DNA of 64,000 nucleotides from Kitasatospora viridis (GTDB taxonomy: Bacteria; Actinomycetota; Actinomycetes; Streptomycetales; Streptomycetaceae), in the NCBI RefSeq assembly GCF_007829815.1, contig NZ_VIWT01000001.1:5667001-5731000 (forward strand), written 5' to 3'. This document shows, piece after piece, positions 16,552 through 25,021 of the stretch. The translations under genes and the position numbers were made by a program. Numbering within the stretch: position 1 is the first letter of the stretch; each line of letters begins with the position of its first letter. The notes beneath the pieces were generated by a model. The model did no database searches. It was not told the origin of the DNA and saw only the letters and a program-made list of their open reading frames with translations.

Positions 16552-18381
16552 TTACGTGGGCCCCGTGCCGCTCCAGCGGGCGGCGAGCACCGCCACGTCG
16601 TCCTCGCCGTGACCGGCCGCCAGGCCGGTGAGCGCGGTGTCGATCAGGTGCTCCAGCGGAGCGGCCGGGTCGAGTGGGAGCGCGCACAGCGCGGCGAGGC
16701 ACTCCTCGATGTCGATGCCGCGCCGCTCCACCAGCCCGTCGGTGTAGAGCAGCACGGTGCTGTCCGCGTCGAACGGCACGGTGACGCACCGGTAGCCGCC
16801 AAGCCCCGCGCCCAGCGGCGGGCCCACCGGTGGCGGGACCAGCCGGGCGGGTCCGGTCCGGCCGAGCAGCAGCGGGGGCAGGTGGCCCGCGCTGGCCAGC
16901 GTGCAGGTGCCGGCCGGCGGATCGAGCAGGGCCAGCACGCAGGTCGCCACCCGCTCCGGCGCCAGCGCCTCGACGATCCGCGCGGCCTCGTCGAGGATTC
17001 CGCTCGGGGAGCGGCGCTGCAGCGCGAGCGCGCGGATCAGCGAGCGGTACTCGCTCATGGTGGCCGCCGCGTCCAGGCCGTGGCCCATCACGTCACCCAC
17101 CACCAGCAGGGTCCGTCCGCCGGGCAGCGCGACCGTGTCGTACCAGTCGCCGCCGACCTCGGCCGTGGCGCCGGCCGGCAGGTAGCGGATCGCGCAGGCC
17201 ACGTCGGGGTGCGGGGACATCGGCTCGGAGAGCAGGGCCCGTTGCAGGGCCAGCGCGGTCTCGTGCTCGCGGGCGTAGCGCTGGGCGTTGCCGATCCCGG
17301 AGCCGGCCCGCTCGGCAAGTTCGGCGATCAGCGCCACCTCGTCCGGGGTGAACCCGGGGGCGGCGCCGGTGCGGCCCAGTGAGACCACGCCGAGCACCGT
17401 GCCGCCGGCGGTGAGCGGCACGAAGACCGCCGAGTGCAGGTCGAAGCTGCGGTAGAGCGGGAGCCGGTCGGCGTGCGCGGCGGCGCCGCGGATCTCCTCG
17501 TCCGTCGCGAAGTTGAGCACCACCGGCGCCGTCGAGGCGACGCAGCGGGCCAGCGCCGAGCCCGGCTGCGGCCGCTGCACGGTGCCTGCCGCGCCGAACA
17601 GCCCGCCGGCCCGCATCAGTTCGGGCGTGCCGCTGAGCGCGAGCCGACGCATCATCAGCAGGCCTTCGTGCTGCGAGAGTTGGTGGTCGATCAGGTCCAC
17701 GGAGGCGATCTCGGCGAGCCGGGGCGCGAGCAGCCGGGCCAGCTCCTGGGCGGCCTGTTCGACGTCCAGGGTGGTGCCGATCCGGGTGGCGGCCTCCTCC
17801 AGCAGCGCCAGCCGGGTGCTCGCGCGGTCCAGCGCCTCGCGGATCCGGCGGTCCTCGGTGATCTCCAGGACCATCGCCACCAGGCCGAGCGGGCGCCCGT
17901 CCCGGCCGTCCAGGCGGTGGAAGGCGTTGTGCCACCAACGGAGTTCGTCGGGCGGACCGGCCGCGGTGGTGCCGCGCACGGTGTGCGCCCGGGCCCGGCC
18001 GTCGGCCAGCACCGTGCGCAGGGTGGCCTCGGCCGCCGCCACGTCGATGTCGGGCACCACCTCGCCGATCCGGCGGCCCACGTGGTCGGTGGCGGGCACG
18101 CCGTTGATCGCCGCGAGCACCGGGTTGACGTAGCGGTAGCGCAGGTGCCGGTCGAACACCGCGACGCCGAGCATCGCGTGGTCGAGCACCTGCCGGACCA
18201 GGCGGTAGTCGGCCAGCACGGTGGCCAGCGTGCCCGGGTCGGCCGGTGCGGCGGGGTCGGTCAGGGTGGTCAGCAGGCGTGCGGCGGCCCGGTCGTCGAG
18301 GAAGGCGAGCGGGTCGGGGCCGGCCGGCGAGCCGGCCCGCTCCGGGGAGAACCGCTGGTCGGGGCCCATGGGTCCGATCAT
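16552..18381 (-). CDS. PAS-GAF-SpoIIE protein phosphatase
   Basis: A 609-residue signalling protein. A PAS domain covers about 55-175 (YRLVRQVLDHAMLGVAVFDR, then WWHNAFHRLDGRDGRPLGLV). A GAF domain covers about 205-360, and a PPM-type SpoIIE phosphatase domain about 390-600 with metal-binding AEVGGDWYDTV, VVGDVMGHGLDAAATMSEYR and LLYTDGLVE. These enzymes dephosphorylate anti-anti-sigma factors in response to a signal sensed by PAS/GAF, linking to alternative sigma factors. No sigma, RsbW or RsbV partner is present here. The start is ambiguous between ATG 18381 and ATG 18369. Confidence 0.9.
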   Translation of the reverse strand: MIGPMGPDQRFSPERAGSPAGPDPLAFLDDRAAARLLTTLTDPAAPADPGTLATVLADYRLVRQVLDHAMLGVAVFDRHLRYRYVNPVLAAINGVPATDHVGRRIGEVVPDIDVAAAEATLRTVLADGRARAHTVRGTTAAGPPDELRWWHNAFHRLDGRDGRPLGLVAMVLEITEDRRIREALDRASTRLALLEEAATRIGTTLDVEQAAQELARLLAPRLAEIASVDLIDHQLSQHEGLLMMRRLALSGTPELMRAGGLFGAAGTVQRPQPGSALARCVASTAPVVLNFATDEEIRGAAAHADRLPLYRSFDLHSAVFVPLTAGGTVLGVVSLGRTGAAPGFTPDEVALIAELAERAGSGIGNAQRYAREHETALALQRALLSEPMSPHPDVACAIRYLPAGATAEVGGDWYDTVALPGGRTLLVVGDVMGHGLDAAATMSEYRSLIRALALQRRSPSGILDEAARIVEALAPERVATCVLALLDPPAGTCTLASAGHLPPLLLGRTGPARLVPPPVGPPLGAGLGGYRCVTVPFDADSTVLLYTDGLVERRGIDIEECLAALCALPLDPAAPLEHLIDTALTGLAAGHGEDDVAVLAARWSGTGPT

Positions 18382-18397
18382 CCCATCGGGGCGGGTC

Positions 18398-18434
18398 GGG
18401 CGCCCCCGCCACCGGAGCGGTGGCGGGGGCGCCC
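18398..18434 (-). terminator. Terminator of the GH31 gene
   Basis: Perfect inverted repeat, 17-bp arms (18398-18414 and 18418-18434) with a 3-base loop, starting 9 bases after the stop codon of the glycosidase gene. Confidence 0.9.
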
Positions 18435-18442
18435 TCGGCGGG

Positions 18443-21115
18443 TCAGCGGCCCAGGCCGCCCGCGCCCGCGAGCAGCAGCGAGAAGCCGCTGCCGGTGGAC
18501 TCGGCCGGGGTGGTCAGGTGCACCGTCCCGGTGGCCTGGTCCCAGCTCCAGGCGGAGGCCGGGAGCGGCCGGTGGTCGAGCAGCACCACGGCCGGTGCGG
18601 CGCCGACGTGGATGCTGAACCCGTAGGACCGCGCGACCGGCTTGCCGGTGTAGGAGCCGACGCTCGGGCCGACGGTGATCTCGGTGGCGCCGTGGCCCTG
18701 GCCGGCCGCCCGGACGGTCACCTGCTGGGTGGCGCTGGCGCCCTGCTGGTAGGCCCGGGTGGTGCCGTCGTCCTCGTAGAGGCTGAACTGCGAGTCGCCC
18801 TGGGCGTAGATGTCGTAGTCCAGCTTCGAGGTGTCCCGGGTCTGCCAGGAGAGCGTGCCCTGCGGCCACATCGGCACGACCGCACCCGCCTTCACGAAGA
18901 GCGGCAGGGTGTCGAGCGGGGCCTGGTAGCCGTTGATCGTGGTCGGGCCCTGGTAGGTCTTGCCGGTCCAGTAGTCCACCCAGGTGCCGGCCGGCAGGTA
19001 GATGCCGTTGCGGGTGTTCGAGGAGTCGTAGACCGGGGCGACCAGGAAGTCGTCGCCGCTGAGGAACTCGTACTTGGCCGCGTCGCCCCAGGTGTTGGGG
19101 TCGTTCGGGTAGTCCAGCACCAGCGGGCGGACCGCGCCGACACCGCTCCGGTGGGCCTGGGCGGCCAGCGTGTAGAGGTAGGGCAGCAGCCGCTCCTTGA
19201 GCTGGAGGTACTTGTTGTTGACCGAGGTGTAGGGCTCGCCGAACTGCCAGGGCTGCTTGTCGGTGGCCGCCCAGCCGTCCATGGTCATGATCGTCGGGAT
19301 GAAGGTCTTCCACTCCAGGTCCCGGGTCTCCACCCGGGGGTCGGAGCCGAAGATCCCGCCGACGTCACCGGTGTCGTAGGCGATGCCGGACATGGTGGCG
19401 CCCGCGTAGGTCGGGATCTGCCAGCGCACGTAGTCGTAGGTGCCGGTCTGGTCGCCGCTCCAGAGCACGCCGCAGCGCTGCGCGCCGGCCCAGGAGACCG
19501 GCAGCCAGACGAAGCCGCGGGCGTCGCTGTTCTGCTCGATGCCCTGCTTGGCCTGCATGCAGCCGTCCAGCGCGAACTGGTAGCCGGGGCCGACCCAGCC
19601 GACGTCCAACTTCCTCACCCGCACGCCCGCCTGGACCTCCTGGCCCTGGTTGGGCAGGCCGGTGGAGGTCCACAGGCCGAGCTGCATGTGGTGGTCGCGC
19701 AGGCCCTGGCCGACCTGCTGGAGGTTCTCGTAGCCGCAGCCGTAGCCGTCGTTGACCAGCATCCAGCCGAGCGGGGTCTGGTTGGCGGTGTAGCCGTCGG
19801 CCACCTTGAGGGCGTCCAGGGTGTGGCGCTGACCGCGGTTGGCGTTGTTCAGGTAGCAGTCCGAGTCGCCCGGCTCCAGGCCGTAGACCGGCGGCATGAA
19901 CGGCTTGCCGACCAGGTCGGTGTACTGGCCGATCACCGTCTTCAGGTCCGGCTTGCCCGGGCTGGCCATGAACCAGCCGTCGAACCGGCTCTCCTGCTCC
20001 GAGGTGCGCACCGGGTCGCCGAAGTCGTAGAGGCCCGGGGCGAAGGTGTCGCGGAAGACGCCGTAGCCGTTGGAGGAGAGGTAGAAGGGCTGGGAGTTGT
20101 TGTAGCCGCCCTCGTTCCAGTTGTAGTCGTTGGCCACGTGCACGCTCTGGTCGCGGTGCGAGAGGCTGCCGTTCTGCTCGCCGGCGCCGAAGAACTGCTC
20201 CTGCGGGCCGCGGGCCAGGGTCTGCTGCATCGCGTCGGCGGTCCAGGTCAGGCCGCGGGTCTCCTGCCAGACCACGGTGCGGTTGTCGGCGCGGTAGAGG
20301 GCGAACCGCAGCGGGTTCTTGTAGGCCCGCAGGGTGAGGTCCTTGGTGCCGATGCCCCAGTAGTCGCCGTGGTCGAACTGCCTGGTGTCCTTGCTGGTTG
20401 ACGGCGGGTCAGGGATCATCTCCTTGCCGCCGGGGTCGGTGAAGGTGCCGTCCGGGGCGAGCTGGAGCCGGAACACGTCGGCGCTGGTGAAGTCGATCCG
20501 GGCCACTGCCTTGCCCGCCTGGATCGCGTAACTCCCGTCCGCCGCGCGGCTGATGGCGGTGGCCTTGCCGACCGTGGTGGCCTGCGGGATGGTCGCGGTG
20601 GCGGTGTAGCCGGAGTTGGTCACCGAGTAGGGGACCACCAGCACGTGGTAGGTGCCCGAGGCGTTCGGGATCACCGCGACCGAGGGGTCGGCGCCCATCG
20701 CGGCCTCGGCCACCTCGTGGCCGGTGGTGTCGTAGATGTAGAGGTCGAACTCCATCGTCGGATCGGGCCACTTGATGGAGACCGGCACGCCGCCGTCCGG
20801 GTCGTCGGCCCAGTGGCTCGCCGGGACGTCGACGGTGAGGTCGAAGTGGTCGCAGGTCTGGCCGGTCGGGTCCTGGGCCTGCGTCGGGCAGTGCGAGGGG
20901 TCGGGGACGGAGCCGCTGGCGTAGCTGTGGCCCTGCCAGTCGACCTCGTGGGTGCCGTTGAGGGCCAGGGTGCCGGCGGACGGCGTGGCCGCCCGGGCGG
21001 GGAGTTGGCCGCCGAGCAGTGCGCAGAGCACCGCGAGTACGGCGGTCAGCGCGGCCAGTGGCCAGCGGCCGGGGGTGGGCGGTGCAGTGGTGGAGCGGCG
21101 GGGCGGGGTGCGCAT
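18443..21115 (-). CDS. Secreted glycoside hydrolase family 31 enzyme
   Basis: An 890-residue exported enzyme. Residues 1-43 form a Sec signal (RR, Leu/Ala core, ARA-A). A beta-sandwich pre-domain covers about 45-180, followed by the GH31 N-terminal sandwich and barrel. The expected nucleophile is D504 in RKLDVGWVGPGY, and the acid/base is D555 in VLWSGDQTG. The later GIAYDTGDVGGIFG and the LKERLLPYLYTLA helix are also typical of GH31. These enzymes cleave alpha-linked gluco-, galacto- or N-acetylhexosaminyl groups; LDVGWVGPGY is closer to alpha-galactosidase- or Nag31-type members than to the classical WxDMNE enzymes. Start ATG 21115 has GGAGGTGG before it. A promoter and operator lie upstream, and a terminator follows. 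Confidence 0.88.
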   Translation of the reverse strand: MRTPPRRSTTAPPTPGRWPLAALTAVLAVLCALLGGQLPARAATPSAGTLALNGTHEVDWQGHSYASGSVPDPSHCPTQAQDPTGQTCDHFDLTVDVPASHWADDPDGGVPVSIKWPDPTMEFDLYIYDTTGHEVAEAAMGADPSVAVIPNASGTYHVLVVPYSVTNSGYTATATIPQATTVGKATAISRAADGSYAIQAGKAVARIDFTSADVFRLQLAPDGTFTDPGGKEMIPDPPSTSKDTRQFDHGDYWGIGTKDLTLRAYKNPLRFALYRADNRTVVWQETRGLTWTADAMQQTLARGPQEQFFGAGEQNGSLSHRDQSVHVANDYNWNEGGYNNSQPFYLSSNGYGVFRDTFAPGLYDFGDPVRTSEQESRFDGWFMASPGKPDLKTVIGQYTDLVGKPFMPPVYGLEPGDSDCYLNNANRGQRHTLDALKVADGYTANQTPLGWMLVNDGYGCGYENLQQVGQGLRDHHMQLGLWTSTGLPNQGQEVQAGVRVRKLDVGWVGPGYQFALDGCMQAKQGIEQNSDARGFVWLPVSWAGAQRCGVLWSGDQTGTYDYVRWQIPTYAGATMSGIAYDTGDVGGIFGSDPRVETRDLEWKTFIPTIMTMDGWAATDKQPWQFGEPYTSVNNKYLQLKERLLPYLYTLAAQAHRSGVGAVRPLVLDYPNDPNTWGDAAKYEFLSGDDFLVAPVYDSSNTRNGIYLPAGTWVDYWTGKTYQGPTTINGYQAPLDTLPLFVKAGAVVPMWPQGTLSWQTRDTSKLDYDIYAQGDSQFSLYEDDGTTRAYQQGASATQQVTVRAAGQGHGATEITVGPSVGSYTGKPVARSYGFSIHVGAAPAVVLLDHRPLPASAWSWDQATGTVHLTTPAESTGSGFSLLLAGAGGLGR

Positions 21116-21195
21116 GCCACCTCCAGGGGCACGAGGGTGAGGTGATCATGACAGCCAAGCAAGCATGAGAACTTGGTGAGAGGGCCGTCTGGGGG

Positions 21196-21224
21196 AGGCT
21201 AGCAGTCCATTTCTGCGCGTTCAA
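21196..21224 (-). promoter_or_regulatory. Sigma-70-type promoter of the GH31 gene
   Basis: On the minus strand TTGAAC (21224-21219) and TAGCCT (21201-21196) are separated by 17 bases. This gives a leader of about 75 bases before the ATG at 21115. Confidence 0.65.
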
Positions 21225-21249
21225 TGCTGCTGTGCGCACGAACGCGCAG
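21213..21249. promoter_or_regulatory. Candidate operator over the GH31 -35 region
   Basis: Perfect 10-bp inverted repeat CTGCGCGTTC/GAACGCGCAG (21213-21222 and 21240-21249, 17-bp spacer) that covers the -35 box of the glycosidase promoter. It may bind a repressor. It also lies in the upstream region of the divergent SHOCT gene. Confidence 0.5.
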
Positions 21250-21308
21250 CCGTCTCAGGGTCAGGAGCGCACACTGGAAGGTGATCGGTCGAGGAGAGGC
21301 GGCGTGAG

Positions 21309-21632
21309 ATGTTCGTTCGCCACTACCACCACTTCGGTGGACACGTCGGTTGGGGACCGGGGTTCTGGCTGTTCGCGGTCGGCCTCGGGCTACTGGTGGT
21401 GCTGCTGGTGGTGCTGATCGTGCTGGCCCTGCGCTCGCGGGCCGGCCACGGCGCCCACCCGCTGGCCGCACCCGGCGGCGGGAGCTGGGGCGGCCCGGCG
21501 CCGACCGCTCGGCCACCCGGCCAGGAGGCCGAGCGGATCCTGGCGGAGCGGTACGCGCGGGGGGAGTTGGACGACGAGGAGTACCAGCGCAGACTCCGCA
21601 CCCTGCGCGAACCGCCAGGAGGTGACGGCTAG
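21309..21632 (+). CDS. SHOCT-domain small membrane protein
   Basis: A 107-residue protein: a His/Gly-rich start (HYHHFGGHVGWGPGF), one membrane helix (LFAVGLGLLVVLLVVLIVLAL), a Pro/Gly-rich linker and a C-terminal SHOCT motif (ILAERYARGELDDEEYQRRL). SHOCT domains are oligomerisation helices found at protein ends; the family has no assigned role. The start is ATG 21309, with GAGGAGAGG about 9 bases upstream. Its stop codon TAG (21630-21632) overlaps by three bases the stop codon CTA/TAG of the recombinase on the other strand (21629-21631), forming CTAG. Confidence 0.85.
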   Translation: MFVRHYHHFGGHVGWGPGFWLFAVGLGLLVVLLVVLIVLALRSRAGHGAHPLAAPGGGSWGGPAPTARPPGQEAERILAERYARGELDDEEYQRRLRTLREPPGGDG

Positions 21633-22891
21633 TCGGTGAACGGCCGGCGGGGCAGCAGCTCGATCCGGGTCGGGTCGAAGACGCTGCGGCTGGTCGAGGA
21701 GGGCCCGATCCGGATGCAGGAGAAGAAGTGCCGGAAGACCGCGGCCCGGCGGGTCGGACTCAGTCTGGACCAACCGAACCGGGCCGCCTCGCCGACCGGC
21801 ACACCGTCCAGCGCGGGCTCGTCGAGCGCTTCGAGCAGGGCGATCGCCCGCTCCGCGACATGGCTCTCCAGCGACTCGGCGGCGATGTGCCGCGAGCAGT
21901 GCTCCGCCTCCAGGCTGCTGTTGGAGGTGCAGGCGTAGGTCGGGTAGCCGCCGATCGCGGAGCCCACCATGTGCCGCTCGCACCGGGTGCAGCGCAGCAG
22001 CGAGGTCAGCGGGTAGTCGCGCCGCGGCCGCCGGCCCGCCTCCTGGGCCTGCGCCCGGTCGGCCCGCACCTGTTGGGCGGCCTCCCACTCCTGGACGCTG
22101 ACGCACGGCGGCCAGTCCGCCGTCACGTACCCGCCGTCCGCCGTGCGCACCACCCCGCCGTCCTGCACCCGCAGCCCCGCGTACCGGGGTGCCTCGATCA
22201 GCCGGCCGACCCCGCTCACCGTCCAGCGATTGCCGTAGGCGGTGGGGATCTGACGGTCGTTCAGATCGAGCGCCAGGGAGCGCAGCGAATCACCCGCCAG
22301 GAAGCGGGCGAAGAGCTCGCGGACCACCTCGGCCTCCGCCTCGATCACCTCCGTCATCCCCGGCGCGTAGCCGAACCTGCGCAACCCGCCGCCGTGCGTG
22401 CGCCCTTCGGCCGCCGCCTGCCGGTGCGCCTTTCGGGCCCGGGTGGAGGCCTGCCGGGCCGCCTGGCAGGCGCGCTCGGCCCGGCGCAGCGCGGCGGTGC
22501 GCACCGCCGGGTCGTTCAGGTCGGCCGGGTGGCCGTGCAGGTGGATCCGCTGCTCCTCGGCGAGCGCGAGCAACTCGGCGAAGGCGCACGGCAGGCGGTC
22601 GAGCCGGGCGCCGTCCGGCAGCAGCAGGTGCTTCGCCTCGCCGCGCCGCAGCGCCGTCAGCAGCGCGGTCCAACCCGGCGCCTCCTCGGGCGAGTTCGGC
22701 GGTCTGGTGTCGGTGAAGACGTGCTGCGCGCCGAGCGAGAGCCCGAGCGCGGCGGCCTGCTCGCGGGCTTGGCGCACCTGGGTGTCGAGTGCGTCCCGGT
22801 GGTCGGGGCGGCCGCCGGAGGTCGGGCGGCTCGGCCAGCAGTAGGCGGCGGCGCGCTCCGCCGACTCGCTGCCGGGGGTGGGTACGGGCAC
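21629..22891 (-). CDS. Active-site-degenerate large serine recombinase
   Basis: A 420-residue protein arranged like a large serine recombinase: an N-terminal resolvase-like domain (about 14-125), a recombinase domain (about 145-250, with LRRFGYAP and GNRWTVSGVGRLIEAPRYAG), then a zinc-ribbon-like domain (RCTRCERHM...YACTS...EHCSRH). The active site looks broken. The usual YCRVS becomes YCWPS (R replaced by W19, Ser kept at 21) and DRLSR becomes DRLPC (second Arg replaced by C102). Such changes predict little or no strand exchange. The GTG at 22891 has AAGGA 8 bases before it; a GTG at 22999 is an alternative. An iron-box-like palindrome lies about 115 bases upstream. Confidence 0.72.
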   Translation of the reverse strand: MPVPTPGSESAERAAAYCWPSRPTSGGRPDHRDALDTQVRQAREQAAALGLSLGAQHVFTDTRPPNSPEEAPGWTALLTALRRGEAKHLLLPDGARLDRLPCAFAELLALAEEQRIHLHGHPADLNDPAVRTAALRRAERACQAARQASTRARKAHRQAAAEGRTHGGGLRRFGYAPGMTEVIEAEAEVVRELFARFLAGDSLRSLALDLNDRQIPTAYGNRWTVSGVGRLIEAPRYAGLRVQDGGVVRTADGGYVTADWPPCVSVQEWEAAQQVRADRAQAQEAGRRPRRDYPLTSLLRCTRCERHMVGSAIGGYPTYACTSNSSLEAEHCSRHIAAESLESHVAERAIALLEALDEPALDGVPVGEAARFGWSRLSPTRRAAVFRHFFSCIRIGPSSTSRSVFDPTRIELLPRRPFTD

Positions 22892-23005
22892 GGGCTGTTC
22901 CTTGAACTGGTCCTCGTAGTGGGCCTCGTCGTCCGACCAGGACGGCCGTGATGGCGCATGGCAGGGGAAGGCTGCGCCGGAGCCGACAGGCAAGGGCACC
23001 CTAAG

Positions 23006-23024
23006 GAAGGCTAGCCTAGCCTCA
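23006..23024. promoter_or_regulatory. Iron-box-like (DmdR/IdeR-type) palindrome
   Basis: The minus-strand sequence TGAGGCTAGGCTAGCCTTC matches 14 of 19 positions of the streptomycete iron-box consensus TTAGGTTAGGCTAACCTAA. It contains the perfect palindrome AGGCTAGCCT (23008-23017). It lies 6 bp beyond the upstream GTG 22999 and about 115 bp upstream of the preferred recombinase start 22891, and 34 bp past the end of the metal-receptor gene. Confidence 0.5.
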
Positions 23025-23057
23025 TTCGTCGGTCTGGGGGAGGGCGATGGGCCGGAT

Positions 23058-23837
23058 TCACCGCAATTGGCAGTCGGCGAGTTGCGCGCGTAGAACGGAC
23101 GGGGCCGTCACCAGTGAAGGCCCGTACCAGGTGAGGTGACGTCCGCTCACCAAGGCGGCCGGGACGCCGGGGAACGCCTCCGGGCCGTCCGCCGCGGTGA
23201 AGCGGTACGGCTCGTCGGGCAGCACCACCAGATCGCTTGCCCGATCCCGCAACTCGGCCAGCGGGACGGCGGGGTAGCGCTCGGGGTGGTCCGCGTAGGC
23301 GTTGCGCACGCCGAGTCGGCGCAGCAGGTCGCCGGCGAAGGTGTCACGGCCGAGCACCATCCAGGGGCGGCGCCAGATCGGGACGACGGCGGTGCGCACG
23401 GCCACCGCCGGCTCCGGCCCGGCCCACGCCGCGGCCGCCGCGTCCAGCCAGTCCGGGCGGGGCAGCCCGCAGGCCCGGGTGAGCAGCCGGTCCAGCGAGT
23501 CGAGCGCCTGGTCGAGGGTGTGGACCTCGGTGACGTACACCGGGACGCCCGCGGCGCGCAGGGCCGCCAGGTCGGGCGCGCGGTTCTCCTCCTCGTTGGC
23601 GATCACCAGGTCGGGGGCGAGCGCGCGGACCGCCTGGACGTCCGGGTTCTTGGTCCCGCCGATCCGGGTCACCCGCAGGTCGGCGGGGTGCGTGCACCAG
23701 TCGGTCGCGCCGACCAGGAGCTGCGGCGCGGTGGCGGCGACGGCCTCGGTCAGGGAGGGCACCAGCGAGACCACCCGGGCCACCGGGCGCGGCAGCCGGA
23801 CGGGGTGCCCGAGGTCGTCGGTCAGCTGAGTCGCCAT
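23058..23837 (-). CDS. Helical-backbone metal receptor (BtuF-like) protein
   Basis: A 259-residue periplasmic-binding-like protein of the TroA/BtuF superfamily (helical backbone metal receptors). Motifs RVVSLVPSLTEAVAA, WCTHPADL and ALAPDLVIANEEENR fit the substrate-binding proteins for cobalamin or iron chelates. It has no signal peptide and no lipobox, so it may act in the cytoplasm rather than with an ABC importer. The ATG at 23837 was taken; an in-frame GTG at 23864 is possible. The SBF permease gene ends 36 bases upstream on the same strand. An iron-box-like site lies beyond the 3' end, so iron control of this gene is not implied. Confidence 0.75.
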   Translation of the reverse strand: MATQLTDDLGHPVRLPRPVARVVSLVPSLTEAVAATAPQLLVGATDWCTHPADLRVTRIGGTKNPDVQAVRALAPDLVIANEEENRAPDLAALRAAGVPVYVTEVHTLDQALDSLDRLLTRACGLPRPDWLDAAAAAWAGPEPAVAVRTAVVPIWRRPWMVLGRDTFAGDLLRRLGVRNAYADHPERYPAVPLAELRDRASDLVVLPDEPYRFTAADGPEAFPGVPAALVSGRHLTWYGPSLVTAPSVLRAQLADCQLR

Positions 23838-23873
23838 CGGGTCCGACGATACGTCACCTGCCACGGCGTCACG

Positions 23874-24902
23874 TCAGGTCAGCGCGGGCACCCGGGCGGC
23901 GTCCTGCGGCTCGGCCGCCGCCGCCCGGGCACCCCAGCGCCGGGCCAGCACCGCGCACACCATCAACTGCACCTGGTGGAAGAGCATCAGCGGCAGCACC
24001 AGCGCCCCCGCCGCCGCGCCCGGGAAGAGCACGCTGGCCATCGGCACCCCGCTGGCCAGGCTCTTCTTCGAACCGCAGAAGACGAGGACGACCACGTCCG
24101 CGCGGGCGAAGCCCAGCCGCCGGCCGAGCAGCAGGGTGGCGCCGAGCACCAGTGCCAGCAGCGCCGCCTCCACCAGCAGGAGCGCTCCCAGCCGGGGCAG
24201 CGAGAGCATCCCCCACACCCCGCCGACCACGGCCGCGCCGAACGCGCTGTAGACCACCAGCAGGATCGACCCCCGGTCGACCAGTCCGAGCACGGCGCGG
24301 TGCCGGCGCATCGGCCCGGCCGTCCAGCGCCGGGTCAGCTGCCCCGCCGCGAACGGCAGCAGCAGCTGCTCGGCGATCTGCAGCACCGTGCCCGCCGAGA
24401 CGCCGCCCTTGGTGTGCAGCAGGAAGGCGGCCAGCAGCGGCGTCAGCACGATGCCGAACAGGCTGGAGAAGGTCGCGCTGCACACCGCGGCCGCCGTGTT
24501 GCCGCGGGCGATCGAGGTGAAGGCGATCGAGGACTGCACGGTGGAGGGCAGCAGGGTGAGGAAGAGCAGCCCCTGGTACAGCTGCGGGGTGAGCACCCCC
24601 GGGACCAGCAGGCTCGCCGCCACCCCGAGCAGCGGGAAGAGTCCGAAGGTCACCGCGGCCACCACGCCGTGCAGCCGCCACTGCTTCAGCCCCTCCAGGG
24701 CCTCCCGGGCGGAGAGCCGGGCGCCGTAGAGGAAGAAGAGCACGGCGACGGCCGCGTCCGCCGCGGTGGCGACGGCCGGTGCGGCCGCGCCGCGGGCCGG
24801 GAGCAGCGCGGCCAGGGCGATGGTGGCGAGCAGGGAGGCGATGAACGGGTCGAGGCGGGGGAGCCGGAGGGCGCGGGGGCGGGGCAGGGGTATTCGGGGC
24901 AT
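23874..24902 (-). CDS. SBF-like (bile acid:sodium symporter family) membrane protein
   Basis: A 342-residue protein with about nine or ten hydrophobic helices. TLLPSTVQSSIAFTSIARGNTAAAVCSATFSS is the conserved SBF-like motif (PF13593), and the second half has VVLVFCGSKKSLASGVPMA, the mirrored core. Members transport organic anions or are related to arsenite/pantothenate carriers; substrate is not predictable. The ATG at 24902 has GGAG about 9 bases upstream. It is divergent from a LysR gene, so that regulator probably controls it. The metal-receptor gene follows 36 bases later on the same strand and may be co-transcribed. Confidence 0.85.
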   Translation of the reverse strand: MPRIPLPRPRALRLPRLDPFIASLLATIALAALLPARGAAAPAVATAADAAVAVLFFLYGARLSAREALEGLKQWRLHGVVAAVTFGLFPLLGVAASLLVPGVLTPQLYQGLLFLTLLPSTVQSSIAFTSIARGNTAAAVCSATFSSLFGIVLTPLLAAFLLHTKGGVSAGTVLQIAEQLLLPFAAGQLTRRWTAGPMRRHRAVLGLVDRGSILLVVYSAFGAAVVGGVWGMLSLPRLGALLLVEAALLALVLGATLLLGRRLGFARADVVVLVFCGSKKSLASGVPMASVLFPGAAAGALVLPLMLFHQVQLMVCAVLARRWGARAAAAEPQDAARVPALT

Positions 24903-24990
24903 GGGTGCTCCGTGGCGACGGGCGGACCGGGGATGCCCTCAGCCTGCCGCTCACCTGGGTGATTGTGAATCCCGCTCGCCGCACTGACTG

Positions 24991-25021
24991 TCATCACATT
25001 TTGTGATGAGCGTAGTAGAAT
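24991..25021 (+). promoter_or_regulatory. LysR operator and leaderless promoter
   Basis: Perfect inverted repeat TCATCACA-TTT-TGTGATGA (24991-25009) followed by TAGAAT (25016-25021) six bases before the GTG of the LysR gene. The operator lies in the spacer upstream of the -10 and also in the promoter region of the divergent permease gene. Confidence 0.65.

Noticed and set aside
21629-22999. The recombinase as part of a mobile element or prophage
   Set aside because: There are no inverted ends, direct repeats, tRNA target, or phage or transposon genes beside it, and its active site looks dead.
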